From positions 1 through 39,657 of the IMG/VR virus record IMGVR_UViG_3300019124_000102: a stretch of DNA of 39,657 nt. One strand, 5' to 3'. Position 1 is the first letter of the stretch. The number at the start of each line of letters is the position of its first letter. A program made the position numbers and the translations under genes. Below, in pieces: positions 24,578-31,164 of this stretch. A model generated the notes under the pieces. That model did no database searches. It was not told where the DNA came from and saw only the letters and a list, made by a program, of their open reading frames with translations. The DNA comes from a virus.

Positions 24578-24874
24578 TCAGGGCATGGGGCGCTTGACGC
24601 CCGGCACGTGCGCGCGTCCGGCCGCCACGTCGGCGCCCCGGCTGGTCAGGGTGGCGATCGCGACGTCGCCGCGCGTCTGCGCCGCGGCCAGCCCTTGCTC
24701 GGCCAGCCAGGCCAGGTCGGTCTTGACCTGGTCGATGCTGGCGTTGTGGCCGTAGATGGCGGCGATCGCGTCGCGCAGGAGGAAGGCGTTGGCGCTGTAG
24801 CCGGGCGTCTCCGCCAGCACCAGCAACAGCGACAGGCGGCGGTCTTCGGTGAGGGTCTGCTGGAAACTGCTCAT
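24578..24874 (-). CDS. Mu gp26-like winged-helix protein, 98 aa
   Basis: Small winged-helix protein upstream of the terminase genes as in Mu: LTEDRRLSLLLVLAETPGYSANAFLLRDAIAAIYGHNASIDQVKTDLAWLAEQGLA, then a beta hairpin with VAIATLTSRGADVAAG. ArsR-like fold suggested by the pattern. ATG overlaps the gp25 stop. Role in the family unknown. Confidence 0.85.
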   Translation of the reverse strand: MSSFQQTLTEDRRLSLLLVLAETPGYSANAFLLRDAIAAIYGHNASIDQVKTDLAWLAEQGLAAAQTRGDVAIATLTSRGADVAAGRAHVPGVKRPMP

Positions 24875-25245
24875 ACGCGGCGCAGGAGGTGTTCGTGGAT
24901 CAGGTTGGTCTGGCGTTCGACGCGGCGCATGCCTTCGCTCAGTGCCTCGACCTGGGCCTTGGTGGTAGCCACGTCGGAGCGGATCTGGCCGATCTCCTCG
25001 TCGGTCGGCATGTGCTTCATCGCGGTTTCAAGCCGCGTGAGACGCACGTTCTGCTGCTCGTTGGCCTTGGCGCTGGCGTCGATGAACGACGCCAGGCGCT
25101 CCGCGACTTCCTTGACGGCCTTCTCGTTGCCGCCGTCGGCCTTGCGCAGGTACAGCCACGCCGCGATGCCGGCGTTGAAGAGCCACTGCAGGATGAACAA
25201 CGAGATGTAGACGAGGGGCCAGTTGACGGCGGGTTCGGTGCTCAC
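24871..25245 (-). CDS. Mu gp25-like protein (DUF2730), 124 aa
   Basis: An N-terminal transmembrane helix (LVYISLFILQWLFNAGIAAW) is followed by a long coiled coil with EQQNVRLTRLETAMKHMPTDEEIGQIRSDVATTKAQVEAL, the typical DUF2730 arrangement. GTG start at 25245 overlaps the stop of the spanin gene (GTGA). Membrane-anchored; function unknown, possibly late gene/lysis related by position. Confidence 0.87.
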   Translation of the reverse strand: MSTEPAVNWPLVYISLFILQWLFNAGIAAWLYLRKADGGNEKAVKEVAERLASFIDASAKANEQQNVRLTRLETAMKHMPTDEEIGQIRSDVATTKAQVEALSEGMRRVERQTNLIHEHLLRRV

Positions 25246-25877
25246 GGCGCTCCCTTGATGTTCTGCACGGGCACCTCTGCGCCCTTCTTGTTGATGAAGT
25301 CGATCAGGCGCTGATGCCGGAGGAAGTTCTCGGCGCAGATGCGGGCGTTGAGGGCGTGGTTGTCCCAGGCGTCCTCGACGGTGACCCCGGCGTCAGCAGC
25401 ACAGGCGGCCTCGGAGGTGTCAGCAAGTCCGCAGGCACCCGAAGGGACGTCCCGGCCGGCGAGGGCCGAGTTCCACATCCAGACAGCCCCATGAGTGAGA
25501 GAAGGATCGTCGCGAGCAGGAACCGGCACGAGGAGTACTTCGGGCGTGCCGGGCTGCGCGGCCGGCGGGGGAGCTGGAGGGCGCCCCACCGGGCAGCGCG
25601 AGACGACGAGTGCGTGGCGGCGCTTGTAGTCATTGAAGGCCTTCGTGAGTTGGTCGTTGGTGATCTGCCTGGCCAGCAGCTCGGCCTGCAGCGCGCCGCT
25701 GGCCTTCTCGCCACGGCGGATCTCGGCCTCGCGGGCTTCGGCCTCGGCCTGCAGGCGCTTGCCTTCCTTGGCCTGCCAGGCGTTCTCGGTGTTCTTCACG
25801 CCCACGCGGTGGCCCATCGCCGCAGCCCAGATAGCGACGACCAGGACGACGAGCGCCTGCGCAGCCAGCCGCCTCAT
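25242..25877 (-). CDS. Inner-membrane spanin (Rz-like), 211 aa
   Basis: An N-terminal transmembrane helix (LAAQALVVLVVAIWAAAMGH) is followed by a coiled coil (AWQAKEGKRLQAEAEAREAEIRRG and onwards) and a periplasmic tail ending in helix LNARICAENFLRHQRLIDF. With the embedded Rz1-like frame this is an i-spanin, which fuses inner and outer membranes at the end of lysis. The ATG overlaps the lysozyme stop as TAATG. Confidence 0.8.
   Translation of the reverse strand: MRRLAAQALVVLVVAIWAAAMGHRVGVKNTENAWQAKEGKRLQAEAEAREAEIRRGEKASGALQAELLARQITNDQLTKAFNDYKRRHALVVSRCPVGRPPAPPPAAQPGTPEVLLVPVPARDDPSLTHGAVWMWNSALAGRDVPSGACGLADTSEAACAADAGVTVEDAWDNHALNARICAENFLRHQRLIDFINKKGAEVPVQNIKGAP
25304..25633 (-). 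CDS. Outer-membrane spanin lipoprotein (Rz1-like) embedded in the Rz gene, 109 aa
   Basis: An alternative frame inside the Rz-like gene contains a lipoprotein signal FLLATILLSLMGLSGC with lipobox LSGC, followed by a proline-rich mature part (TPPRPPVLLTPGSPSRTPG), the classical Rz1 composition. The nearest in-frame ATG before the signal is at 25633, giving a long basic leader; a non-ATG start closer to the signal is possible, so the start is uncertain. Confidence 0.65.
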   Translation of the reverse strand: MTTSAATHSSSRAARWGALQLPRRPRSPARPKYSSCRFLLATILLSLMGLSGCGTRPSPAGTSLRVPADLLTPPRPPVLLTPGSPSRTPGTTTPSTPASAPRTSSGISA

Positions 25878-26503
25878 TACGCGGTCCCCTTGCACTTGGC
25901 GTGCAGGCGCAGGCGGTCCTTCCATAGGCCGCTGCAGACCTTGTTCGGCTTGGAGCAGTCGATCGAAGTCGGGCCGAGCGGCCCTTGCACCGTGACGTAC
26001 TTCCAGTCCAGGATGTGGTCGCACGCGCGCGCGTAGTCGCCTGCGCGGGCGGCCCTGACGATGCTGGAGCGGCAGAAAGCGCCTTCGCCGATGTTGTGGG
26101 CCAGCTCGATGTACGCGTCGTACTCGTACTGCGTGAGCTTCAGGTCCGGCGCGCAGCGCTTGATGGCGCTCTCCTTTGCCTGCACCTCGCGCAGCGCGCG
26201 ATTCACGGCCGAGACCGGATCGGTCTTGTCGCCCAACTTGACGCCTTCGGTGGAGCCGAAGCCGATCGTCGCCACCGCCGCGCCCTTGGCCGGGTCGGGA
26301 TAGGCCACCGAGCTGTAGCCCTCGCGTGTGAGGATGCCGACCAGGCCGAGGCCGGAGATCGCCAGCGCAGCGATCGTCACGCGCATGCCGATCGTCGCCT
26401 CACCGAGCTGGCGGCGCAGGCGCAGCACCTGACCCGGCGCGCAGGCGGCTATCACCTCGCTGACGCGCCGGGCCAGGGCCGACCAAACCGAACGGGGGCT
26501 CAC
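25877..26503 (-). CDS. Endolysin, GH24 lysozyme with SAR-type N-terminus, 208 aa
   Basis: Cleaves peptidoglycan. The catalytic region EGYSSVAYPD then TIGFGST gives the E-D-T pattern of T4-type lysozymes (E61, D70, T79 counted from the GTG). Just before it a weakly hydrophobic, glycine/alanine-rich segment (RVTIAALAISGLGLVGILT, residues 41-59) looks like a signal-anchor-release domain. The GTG at 26503 overlaps the previous stop (GTGA); an ATG at 26386 would begin right at the SAR segment and may be used as well. Confidence 0.9.
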   Translation of the reverse strand: MSPRSVWSALARRVSEVIAACAPGQVLRLRRQLGEATIGMRVTIAALAISGLGLVGILTREGYSSVAYPDPAKGAAVATIGFGSTEGVKLGDKTDPVSAVNRALREVQAKESAIKRCAPDLKLTQYEYDAYIELAHNIGEGAFCRSSIVRAARAGDYARACDHILDWKYVTVQGPLGPTSIDCSKPNKVCSGLWKDRLRLHAKCKGTA

Positions 26504-26961
26504 AACAGACCCTCCATGTAGCGCATGGGGGCGGCGAACTCGAAGCAGCCGGTCTGCACCTGGCGGCGCGGAGAGCGGCCGACCGGCGGGATGTCCAGCT
26601 GGACCCAATCGCCCGCATTCACCAGGCGATCGAAGGCCACGCCGTGCGCTACCAGGTGCGCACAGATCTCGCGTGGCGAACCGAACTCGGGGGCGATGAA
26701 CTCGGCGGAGCGGCCTTCGCCAGCGGCGTCATCCACGGAGCCGACGGGAAGGTGGTGCGGCCGGACCCTGAAGGCCCGCAGCACGCAGATGGTGGCGCCG
26801 TCCAGGTGGGCGCGGACCACCTCCAGCGTCTGCGCCAGGCGGCGCAGGTTCTCGATCTGCTGGCCGAGCGGCTGATTGCGCAGCCCCGCCTGCCCCATGA
26901 GGGGGCTGACGGTCAGCTGCGAAAGGAAGAAATGCCTGGTGAGGCGCTCATCGGTCGGCAT
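26500..26961 (-). CDS. Peptidase M15-like protein with altered metal ligands, 153 aa
   Basis: The fold pattern of peptidase M15 (D-Ala-D-Ala carboxypeptidase-like) is visible: FFLSQLTVSP, GLRNQPLGQQIENLRRLAQTLEVVRAHL, then the S-x-x-x-x-G-x-A-D-F region and a W-V-H-L region. The usual zinc ligands are replaced: the His position is A80, the Asp is E87 and the second His is Q121 (WVQLD). It is the first gene after the palindrome at 26997-27010 and probably a structural or regulatory relative of the enzyme. No Shine-Dalgarno is visible; a hairpin lies directly upstream. Confidence 0.72.
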   Translation of the reverse strand: MPTDERLTRHFFLSQLTVSPLMGQAGLRNQPLGQQIENLRRLAQTLEVVRAHLDGATICVLRAFRVRPHHLPVGSVDDAAGEGRSAEFIAPEFGSPREICAHLVAHGVAFDRLVNAGDWVQLDIPPVGRSPRRQVQTGCFEFAAPMRYMEGLL

Positions 26962-26978
26962 CGCGGCAGAGTGCCGCG
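26962..26978 (-). promoter_or_regulatory. Hairpin touching the M15-like start codon
   Basis: CGCGGCA and TGCCGCG arms, 3-base loop, ending one base before the ATG at 26961. It occupies the place where a ribosome site should be. A structured leader controlling the first late gene, or part of the promoter region, are both possible. Confidence 0.4.
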
Positions 26979-27012
26979 CGCGCGCGAGCCCGACGAGTAA
27001 AGCGCTTTACCG
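26965..27012 (-). promoter_or_regulatory. Candidate late promoter/activator site before the lysis genes (Plys-like)
   Basis: Perfect palindrome GTAAAGCGCTTTAC (27010-26997) in the 71-bp gap before the lysis block; CACTCT begins 23 bases after it on the minus strand and is the best -10-like hexamer. Copies also precede the protease gene and gp46. Mu promoter Plys has the same position in gene order. Confidence 0.6.
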
Positions 27013-27032
27013 GGCTATGTGGTGAAGCGGGG

Positions 27033-27617
27033 CTACTGGCCCCAGGCGACGATCTTGCCAGCCATCACGTGGGCATACATCCTGCCAGCCTGGTACGTGG
27101 ACACGACGCCGTCGGCGCGATTGATCTGCCCTGTGAGCTTGAAGTTGGCGACGCACTCCTGCGCCCTAGTTATGGCCATGCCGACGCGGATGTTCCTGTA
27201 GTCGGCCCCGCATGACGCCTTGCGGGCAGCCTCCTTGTCCGCAGCGACCTTCGCGGCTTTCGCCTCAGCGCGGCGCTCAGCCTCCGCCTCGCGGTCCAGT
27301 TGCTCCTGGCGGGCTTGCCGCTCAGCTTCCTCACGCTCCCGCCGGACGCGCAGTTCCTCTTGCCAAGCAGCTTTGCGTTCAGCGTCGGCCGCCTTTCGCT
27401 CTTCCTCTCGTTGCCGGGCGGCTGCGAGCTGTGCCTGGGTCCTCGCCTCCGCCGCGGCTCGCTCCTGAGCATGCTTGCGCAGGACGTCGCAGACGCGCGG
27501 CTCGATCGACCGTCCATTCGCGTAACGGCAGTTCTCAAGGTCATTTGCCGCGGCAGTAAATGGGGCGACTGCCCCCACTGCCAGAAGAATGATCGAAAAG
27601 CGCAACCCACGGTTCAT
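27033..27617 (-). CDS. Secreted coiled-coil protein coupled to the repressor, 194 aa
   Basis: A Sec signal peptide (FSIILLAVGAVAPFTAAA, cleavage near AAA-ND) is followed by a long charged coiled coil (about residues 45-130) and a C-terminal globular part with two cysteines (CGADYRNIRVGMAITRAQEC). The ATG at 27617 overlaps the repressor stop and has AGGAGG upstream. Because it is coupled to the repressor it should be expressed in the lysogen, where periplasmic proteins sometimes cause superinfection exclusion. No family recognised. Confidence 0.75.
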   Translation of the reverse strand: MNRGLRFSIILLAVGAVAPFTAAANDLENCRYANGRSIEPRVCDVLRKHAQERAAAEARTQAQLAAARQREEERKAADAERKAAWQEELRVRREREEAERQARQEQLDREAEAERRAEAKAAKVAADKEAARKASCGADYRNIRVGMAITRAQECVANFKLTGQINRADGVVSTYQAGRMYAHVMAGKIVAWGQ

Positions 27618-28474
27618 CGTTCGCCTCCTATCCAGAGAACCTTCGCCACGACCCGCAGCAGCTCGGACTGCTCCGGCTCCACCATCTCGGTCTCGTACTT
27701 CGGGTTGTCGGAGCGGATCTTCACACCGCCGCCTACCAGCGCCTGCAGGCGCTTGCATCTCAGCTCGCCTGCCTGCTCGATCAGATAGATGCCGTCGGCG
27801 CGCACGCTCTGCACGGAGGTGTCAACCAGAAGAATGTCGCCGTCCCGCACGGTGGGCTCCATCGAGTCGCCGTCGGCGCTGACCACCGCTAGGCTCTCGG
27901 CCCGGATGTTGCGCGACTCCAGCCAGGCGCGACGGAAGGCGAAGCGGCCGATCACGTCTTCCGATGCCACGAACGCGCCCACGCCGGCGCTGGCCCGCAC
28001 GCCGTACTCCGGAATTAAGACGAATTCCTTCGCGATGTCGTCCGTCGCCTCCGGCAACACGGAGCGCACGTCGTACAGCTCCTCGATGCGGATGTTGAAA
28101 AGGCGGCAGAGCCGTTCCAGCTCCCACGCGTCGGGCAATGCGTCGCCGCGCTCGAACTTCGCGATGGTGTTCGGATGCCGACCGAGGTAGGCCGCAACCT
28201 CGGCCCGGCTGCGCTCGCCTCGCAATGACCGCAGCTTGGCACCCAACGCCAGGGCGAACTCGTCCCGTGCTGCCTGTTCCCGCTTGACGTCCAGGGTCAC
28301 GAAGTGCGCCTCGCGATCGCCGGCCGGCGCGGCCACGGCCGTCAGGTAGTGCTTCGGGTGCGGCTCGCCCGAGTCGGCCGGCCAAAAGAGAAGGTGCCGC
28401 TCTTCGGTTGGAGCGGCGGCTGGCTGGCCAGTAGTGCTCGCGCCTGTCCCCGGCGCACTACGGTTTGTGTCCAT
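27614..28474 (-). CDS. Phage repressor, XRE helix-turn-helix plus S24/LexA-type peptidase domain, 286 aa
   Basis: Maintains lysogeny. Residues about 76-132 are a Cro/C1-type helix-turn-helix (AEVAAYLGRHPNTIAKFERG); the C-terminal half has the self-cleavage site AG at 163-164 (ASAGVGAF), catalytic S204 in DGDSMEPT and K241 in CKRLQ. This implies RecA-dependent induction. An N-terminal region of about 70 residues before the helix-turn-helix is longer than usual. ATG at 28474 lies 7 bases after a -10 hexamer, suggesting a leaderless message. The stop overlaps the next gene. Confidence 0.93.
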   Translation of the reverse strand: MDTNRSAPGTGASTTGQPAAAPTEERHLLFWPADSGEPHPKHYLTAVAAPAGDREAHFVTLDVKREQAARDEFALALGAKLRSLRGERSRAEVAAYLGRHPNTIAKFERGDALPDAWELERLCRLFNIRIEELYDVRSVLPEATDDIAKEFVLIPEYGVRASAGVGAFVASEDVIGRFAFRRAWLESRNIRAESLAVVSADGDSMEPTVRDGDILLVDTSVQSVRADGIYLIEQAGELRCKRLQALVGGGVKIRSDNPKYETEMVEPEQSELLRVVAKVLWIGGER

Positions 28475-28487
28475 GAACACAATTAGA
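28464..28487. promoter_or_regulatory. Operator-like dyad at the repressor start
   Basis: TTGTGTCCATGAACACAA (28465-28482) is an 18-bp dyad with one mismatched pair, covering the repressor start codon. CCATGAACACA within it is repeated exactly at 28610-28620, over the ner start codon. Candidate binding site for Ner or for the repressor itself (autoregulation). Confidence 0.55.
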
Positions 28488-28510
28488 GCACGGCGAAACA
28501 CGTTTGGCAC
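28482..28510 (-). promoter_or_regulatory. Leftward promoter of the repressor gene
   Basis: Minus-strand -35 GTGCCA (28510-28505, 4/6 to consensus), 17-bp spacer, -10 TCTAAT (28487-28482, 5/6). The expected start point is at or within one base of the repressor ATG (28474). It abuts the palindrome at 28511-28530. Confidence 0.6.
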
Positions 28511-28530
28511 CACTGTTCGCGCGAACAGTG
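28511..28530. promoter_or_regulatory. Perfect 20-bp palindromic operator
   Basis: CACTGTTCGCGCGAACAGTG reads the same on both strands. It lies between the two divergent promoters, directly next to the -35 of the repressor promoter. Strongest operator candidate in the window, for the repressor or Ner. A binding site here could block one promoter and influence the other. Confidence 0.75.
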
Positions 28531-28574
28531 CCACGTGCGTGTTGCGGCGCACAGAAAGAGGGTTTCCCCCTAGC

Positions 28575-28604
28575 TTGCGCCGAACACATTTGTGTGTCCA
28601 TAAT
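28575..28604 (+). promoter_or_regulatory. Rightward early promoter before ner
   Basis: -35 TTGCGC (28575-28580), 18-bp spacer, -10 CATAAT (28599-28604, 5/6). The ner ATG starts exactly 7 bases after the -10, the usual initiation distance, so the message would start at the ATG. Drives ner, the transposase and the whole early arm. Confidence 0.65.
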
Positions 28605-28624
28605 CACGACCATGAACACACAAA
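28589..28624. promoter_or_regulatory. Operator-like inverted repeat over the ner start
   Basis: TTTGTGTGT (28589-28597) and ACACACAAA (28616-28624) form 9-bp arms 18 bases apart, enclosing the -10 and the ner start codon. TTTGTG and GTCCAT recur at 28464-28474 near the repressor start. A protein binding both arms would shut off the early promoter. Confidence 0.5.
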
Positions 28625-28914
28625 AAGGTGTCGCCGCACAGGATTGGCACCCTGCGGACGTGAAGGCCGCACTGGAAAAGAGAGGACTGTCGCTGCGTGA
28701 GTTAGCGCGCGCACACGGTTACTCACATTTCCAGCGCGTGCTGACCTCGCCGTGGCTCGCGGCGGAATTGATCGTCGCCCAGGCGCTCGGCATGGACGCC
28801 AAGCAGATCTGGCCAAGCCGCTACCGCGTTCCCCGCGATCGCGCGCAGCAGATGACCCGCAAGGTCTCGATCACCCGCCGGGGCCGGGTTCGCGCTCTGG
28901 AGAGCCGCGCATGA
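28612..28914 (+). CDS. ner: Ner-like winged-helix regulator, 100 aa
   Basis: Early regulator of Mu-like phages that represses both divergent promoters. The pattern QDWHPADVKAALEKRGLSLRELARAHGYSHFQRVLTSPWLAAELIVAQALGMDAKQIWPSRY matches Ner/Nlp/SfsB proteins including the DW-x-P start and IWPSRY end. The basic tail is longer than in Mu Ner (75 aa). The ATG has no Shine-Dalgarno and lies at the predicted transcription start. Its stop overlaps the transposase ATG. Confidence 0.93.
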   Translation: MNTQKGVAAQDWHPADVKAALEKRGLSLRELARAHGYSHFQRVLTSPWLAAELIVAQALGMDAKQIWPSRYRVPRDRAQQMTRKVSITRRGRVRALESRA

Positions 28915-31082
28915 CGCAGTGGCTCTCGATCCCCCAACTGGACGGCCTCCCGGGCCTGCCCGCCAGCCGTCCCCGTCGCCGCGAACTCCTGGAGCGGCTC
29001 GGCGCCCCGAAACGTCAACGCAGCTCCCGGGGCGGTGGATTCGAATATCACATCTCCGCCCTACCAAGGGAGACACAAATGGCGCTGGCTGCGCGCGCGG
29101 CCAGCACCGTCGCCGGACTGGTCAAGCCGGCGGCTGACGCACTGCAGGCTGGCCGGGAGGCCGAGCGTGCTGCGACGGTGAAGGCGTGCGCAGACGCGAT
29201 GGCCCGCTTTGGCGTGCAGCTGGAGGCGCGCGGCGCCTTCGACCCGACGACCAATCCGCGCCTGGATCTGTTCCAGCGGTTCGAGACCTATCACCGCCTG
29301 CGCGGCGGCGCGGTGTGGCCCGCGATCGTGGAGTTCTGCGCCATGTGGGAGCGTGGCGAGATCGAGGCGCACCCCAACACCCGGGCCGCGTACCCGAAGC
29401 TGTCCGACAAGACGCTGGACAAGTGGTACCGCGCCTGGCGCCTGCAGGGCGTTGAAGCCCTGTTGGAGCGCAAGCCGCGCAAGGACAAGGGCCAGACCGC
29501 GCTGACGCGCGATCCCGACCTGTACGAGGCCTTCATCGCCGCCCTGGCGGGCATCCACGACCCCACCGCGCGCCAGGTGCACACGGTCATGGGCTTTCAG
29601 CTGGCCCAGGTCGGCAAGGAGCCTCCGCCGCAAGGAACGATCAAGCGTTGGCTGCGGGAGTACAAGGCAACGCACCGCGTCGAGCTGCTGCGGTTCAAGA
29701 ACCCGGACGCGTTCAAGAACAAGTTCCGCGCCTCCTTCGGCAGCATCGGCGAAACCGTCACCGGCCCGAACCAGCTCTGGGAGCTGGACTCCACGATGGC
29801 CGACGCCATGCTGCTCGACCCGGAGACCGGCGAGATCCGCCGGCACGCGATCATCAGCTGCATCGACGTGTTCACGCGTCGGATGAAGTTCCTGGTCAGC
29901 CGCACCAGCAGCGCCAACGCGATCAAGAGCCTGGTGCGCGCCTGCATCCTGGATTGGGGCAAGCCCGAGGCGATCAAGACCGACAACGGCAAGGACTACC
30001 TCGCGCACGACTTCGAGTTCGCCCTTCAGGCGCTCAAGATCGAGCACAAGGTCAGTACCCCGTTCAGCCCGGAGCAGAAGGGCCACATCGAGCGTGGCCA
30101 GGGCACGATGCTGCACGACCTGTTCCCGCTGCTGGCCGGCTTCGTCGGCCACAGCGTGGAGCAGCGCAAGGCCATCGAGTCCGCCAAGAGCTTTGCCGAG
30201 CGCTTCGGCCGCAAGAGCGAGGTGGTGGAGCTGCGGATGTCGCCGCAGCAGCTGCAGGCCGTCATTGACGGCTGGGTGACCGAGTACCACGCCCGCGAGC
30301 ACAGCAGCCTTGGCTGCTCGCCGGCAGAGATGGCCGACCGTCACACCACGCACGTGGTGCGCATCGATGAGCGCGCACTGGACCTGCTGCTCATGCCCGT
30401 TGCTGGCACGGGTGTCCGCACGGTCACCAAGCAGGGCATCCACCTCGAAAACCGCTGGTTCCGCGCGCCGGAGCTGGCCGCTGCCATCGGGCACCAGGTG
30501 CGCTGCCGCCAGGACGAAGCCGACCTGGGCGCGCTGCACGTGTTCTCGATGGACGGCGCCTACATCTGCAAGGCGCTCGACCACGCCCTGCTCGGCATCA
30601 ACCGGGCCGAGCTGGCCGCGCGCGCCCGCGCGATCGAGAGCGAGCGCATCAGGCCCTTCCAGCAGGCGATGCAGAAGGCCCGGCGCAGTGGCGTCGTGCA
30701 GGCGGCGGTCGACTCCATCTACCGCGATCGGCAGGAGGAGGCCGTCGAGCGCGCGCCCAACGTCGCCCGGCTGCAGCCGCGCGTCGTGATCGAGACGCCC
30801 CCCGCCGTCGCCTCCCTGATCGCCGCACGGGACACCACGCCCCAGGACGACGCACGCGCTGCCGCGCGCAAGGCCTTCGATGAGGAGGCGCCGGTCGTGC
30901 GCCTGGACACGGCGAAGCAACGGTACAGCGCCTGGGTGCGCATGAAGGCGCGCATGGCCGACGGCGAGCAGCTGTCGCAGCGCGACGCGGAGTGGTTCAG
31001 CAGCTACGAGGACAGCGCCGAGTGGAAGGCGATGGACCAGCTGCACAACGGTTCAGACCCGCTGGCGATCGCCACGGGCTGA
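28911..31082 (+). CDS. A: DDE transposase A (Mu/BcepMu type), 723 aa
   Basis: Catalyses integration and replicative transposition. The N-terminal Mu-type DNA-binding domain is visible at about 3-60 (WLSIPQLDGLPGLP, EYHISALP). The RNase-H-like core has D293 (WELDSTMAD), D358 (KTDNGKDYL) and E394 (GHIERGQGT), a classic D-D-35-E spacing. A C-terminal beta/helical region follows and the end is charged, for contact with B. ATG overlaps the ner stop. Longer than Mu A (663 aa). Confidence 0.96.
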   Translation: MTQWLSIPQLDGLPGLPASRPRRRELLERLGAPKRQRSSRGGGFEYHISALPRETQMALAARAASTVAGLVKPAADALQAGREAERAATVKACADAMARFGVQLEARGAFDPTTNPRLDLFQRFETYHRLRGGAVWPAIVEFCAMWERGEIEAHPNTRAAYPKLSDKTLDKWYRAWRLQGVEALLERKPRKDKGQTALTRDPDLYEAFIAALAGIHDPTARQVHTVMGFQLAQVGKEPPPQGTIKRWLREYKATHRVELLRFKNPDAFKNKFRASFGSIGETVTGPNQLWELDSTMADAMLLDPETGEIRRHAIISCIDVFTRRMKFLVSRTSSANAIKSLVRACILDWGKPEAIKTDNGKDYLAHDFEFALQALKIEHKVSTPFSPEQKGHIERGQGTMLHDLFPLLAGFVGHSVEQRKAIESAKSFAERFGRKSEVVELRMSPQQLQAVIDGWVTEYHAREHSSLGCSPAEMADRHTTHVVRIDERALDLLLMPVAGTGVRTVTKQGIHLENRWFRAPELAAAIGHQVRCRQDEADLGALHVFSMDGAYICKALDHALLGINRAELAARARAIESERIRPFQQAMQKARRSGVVQAAVDSIYRDRQEEAVERAPNVARLQPRVVIETPPAVASLIAARDTTPQDDARAAARKAFDEEAPVVRLDTAKQRYSAWVRMKARMADGEQLSQRDAEWFSSYEDSAEWKAMDQLHNGSDPLAIATG

Positions 31083-31090
31083 AGGAGGAA

Positions 31091-31122
31091 GGCCCGCCAG
31101 GTGCTGCAACACAAGGCGGGCC
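31091..31122 (+). promoter_or_regulatory. Hairpin between A and B genes
   Basis: GGCCCGCC (31091-31098) pairs with GGCGGGCC (31115-31122); inside the loop GTG and CAC can add three more pairs. It lies in the 82-bp gap, about 43 bases before the B start. No T-run follows, so it is more likely an RNA processing or stability element that sets the A to B ratio. Confidence 0.45.
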
Positions 31123-31164
31123 CAGAGGTGTCGATCGGTACGAACGAATCAACAAAGGAAGTCT

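Noticed and set aside
29061-31046. 661-codon open frame antisense to the transposase
   Set aside because: High-GC DNA keeps antisense frames open; the plus strand carries an intact DDE transposase with all catalytic residues, and the antisense product has shadow-like composition.
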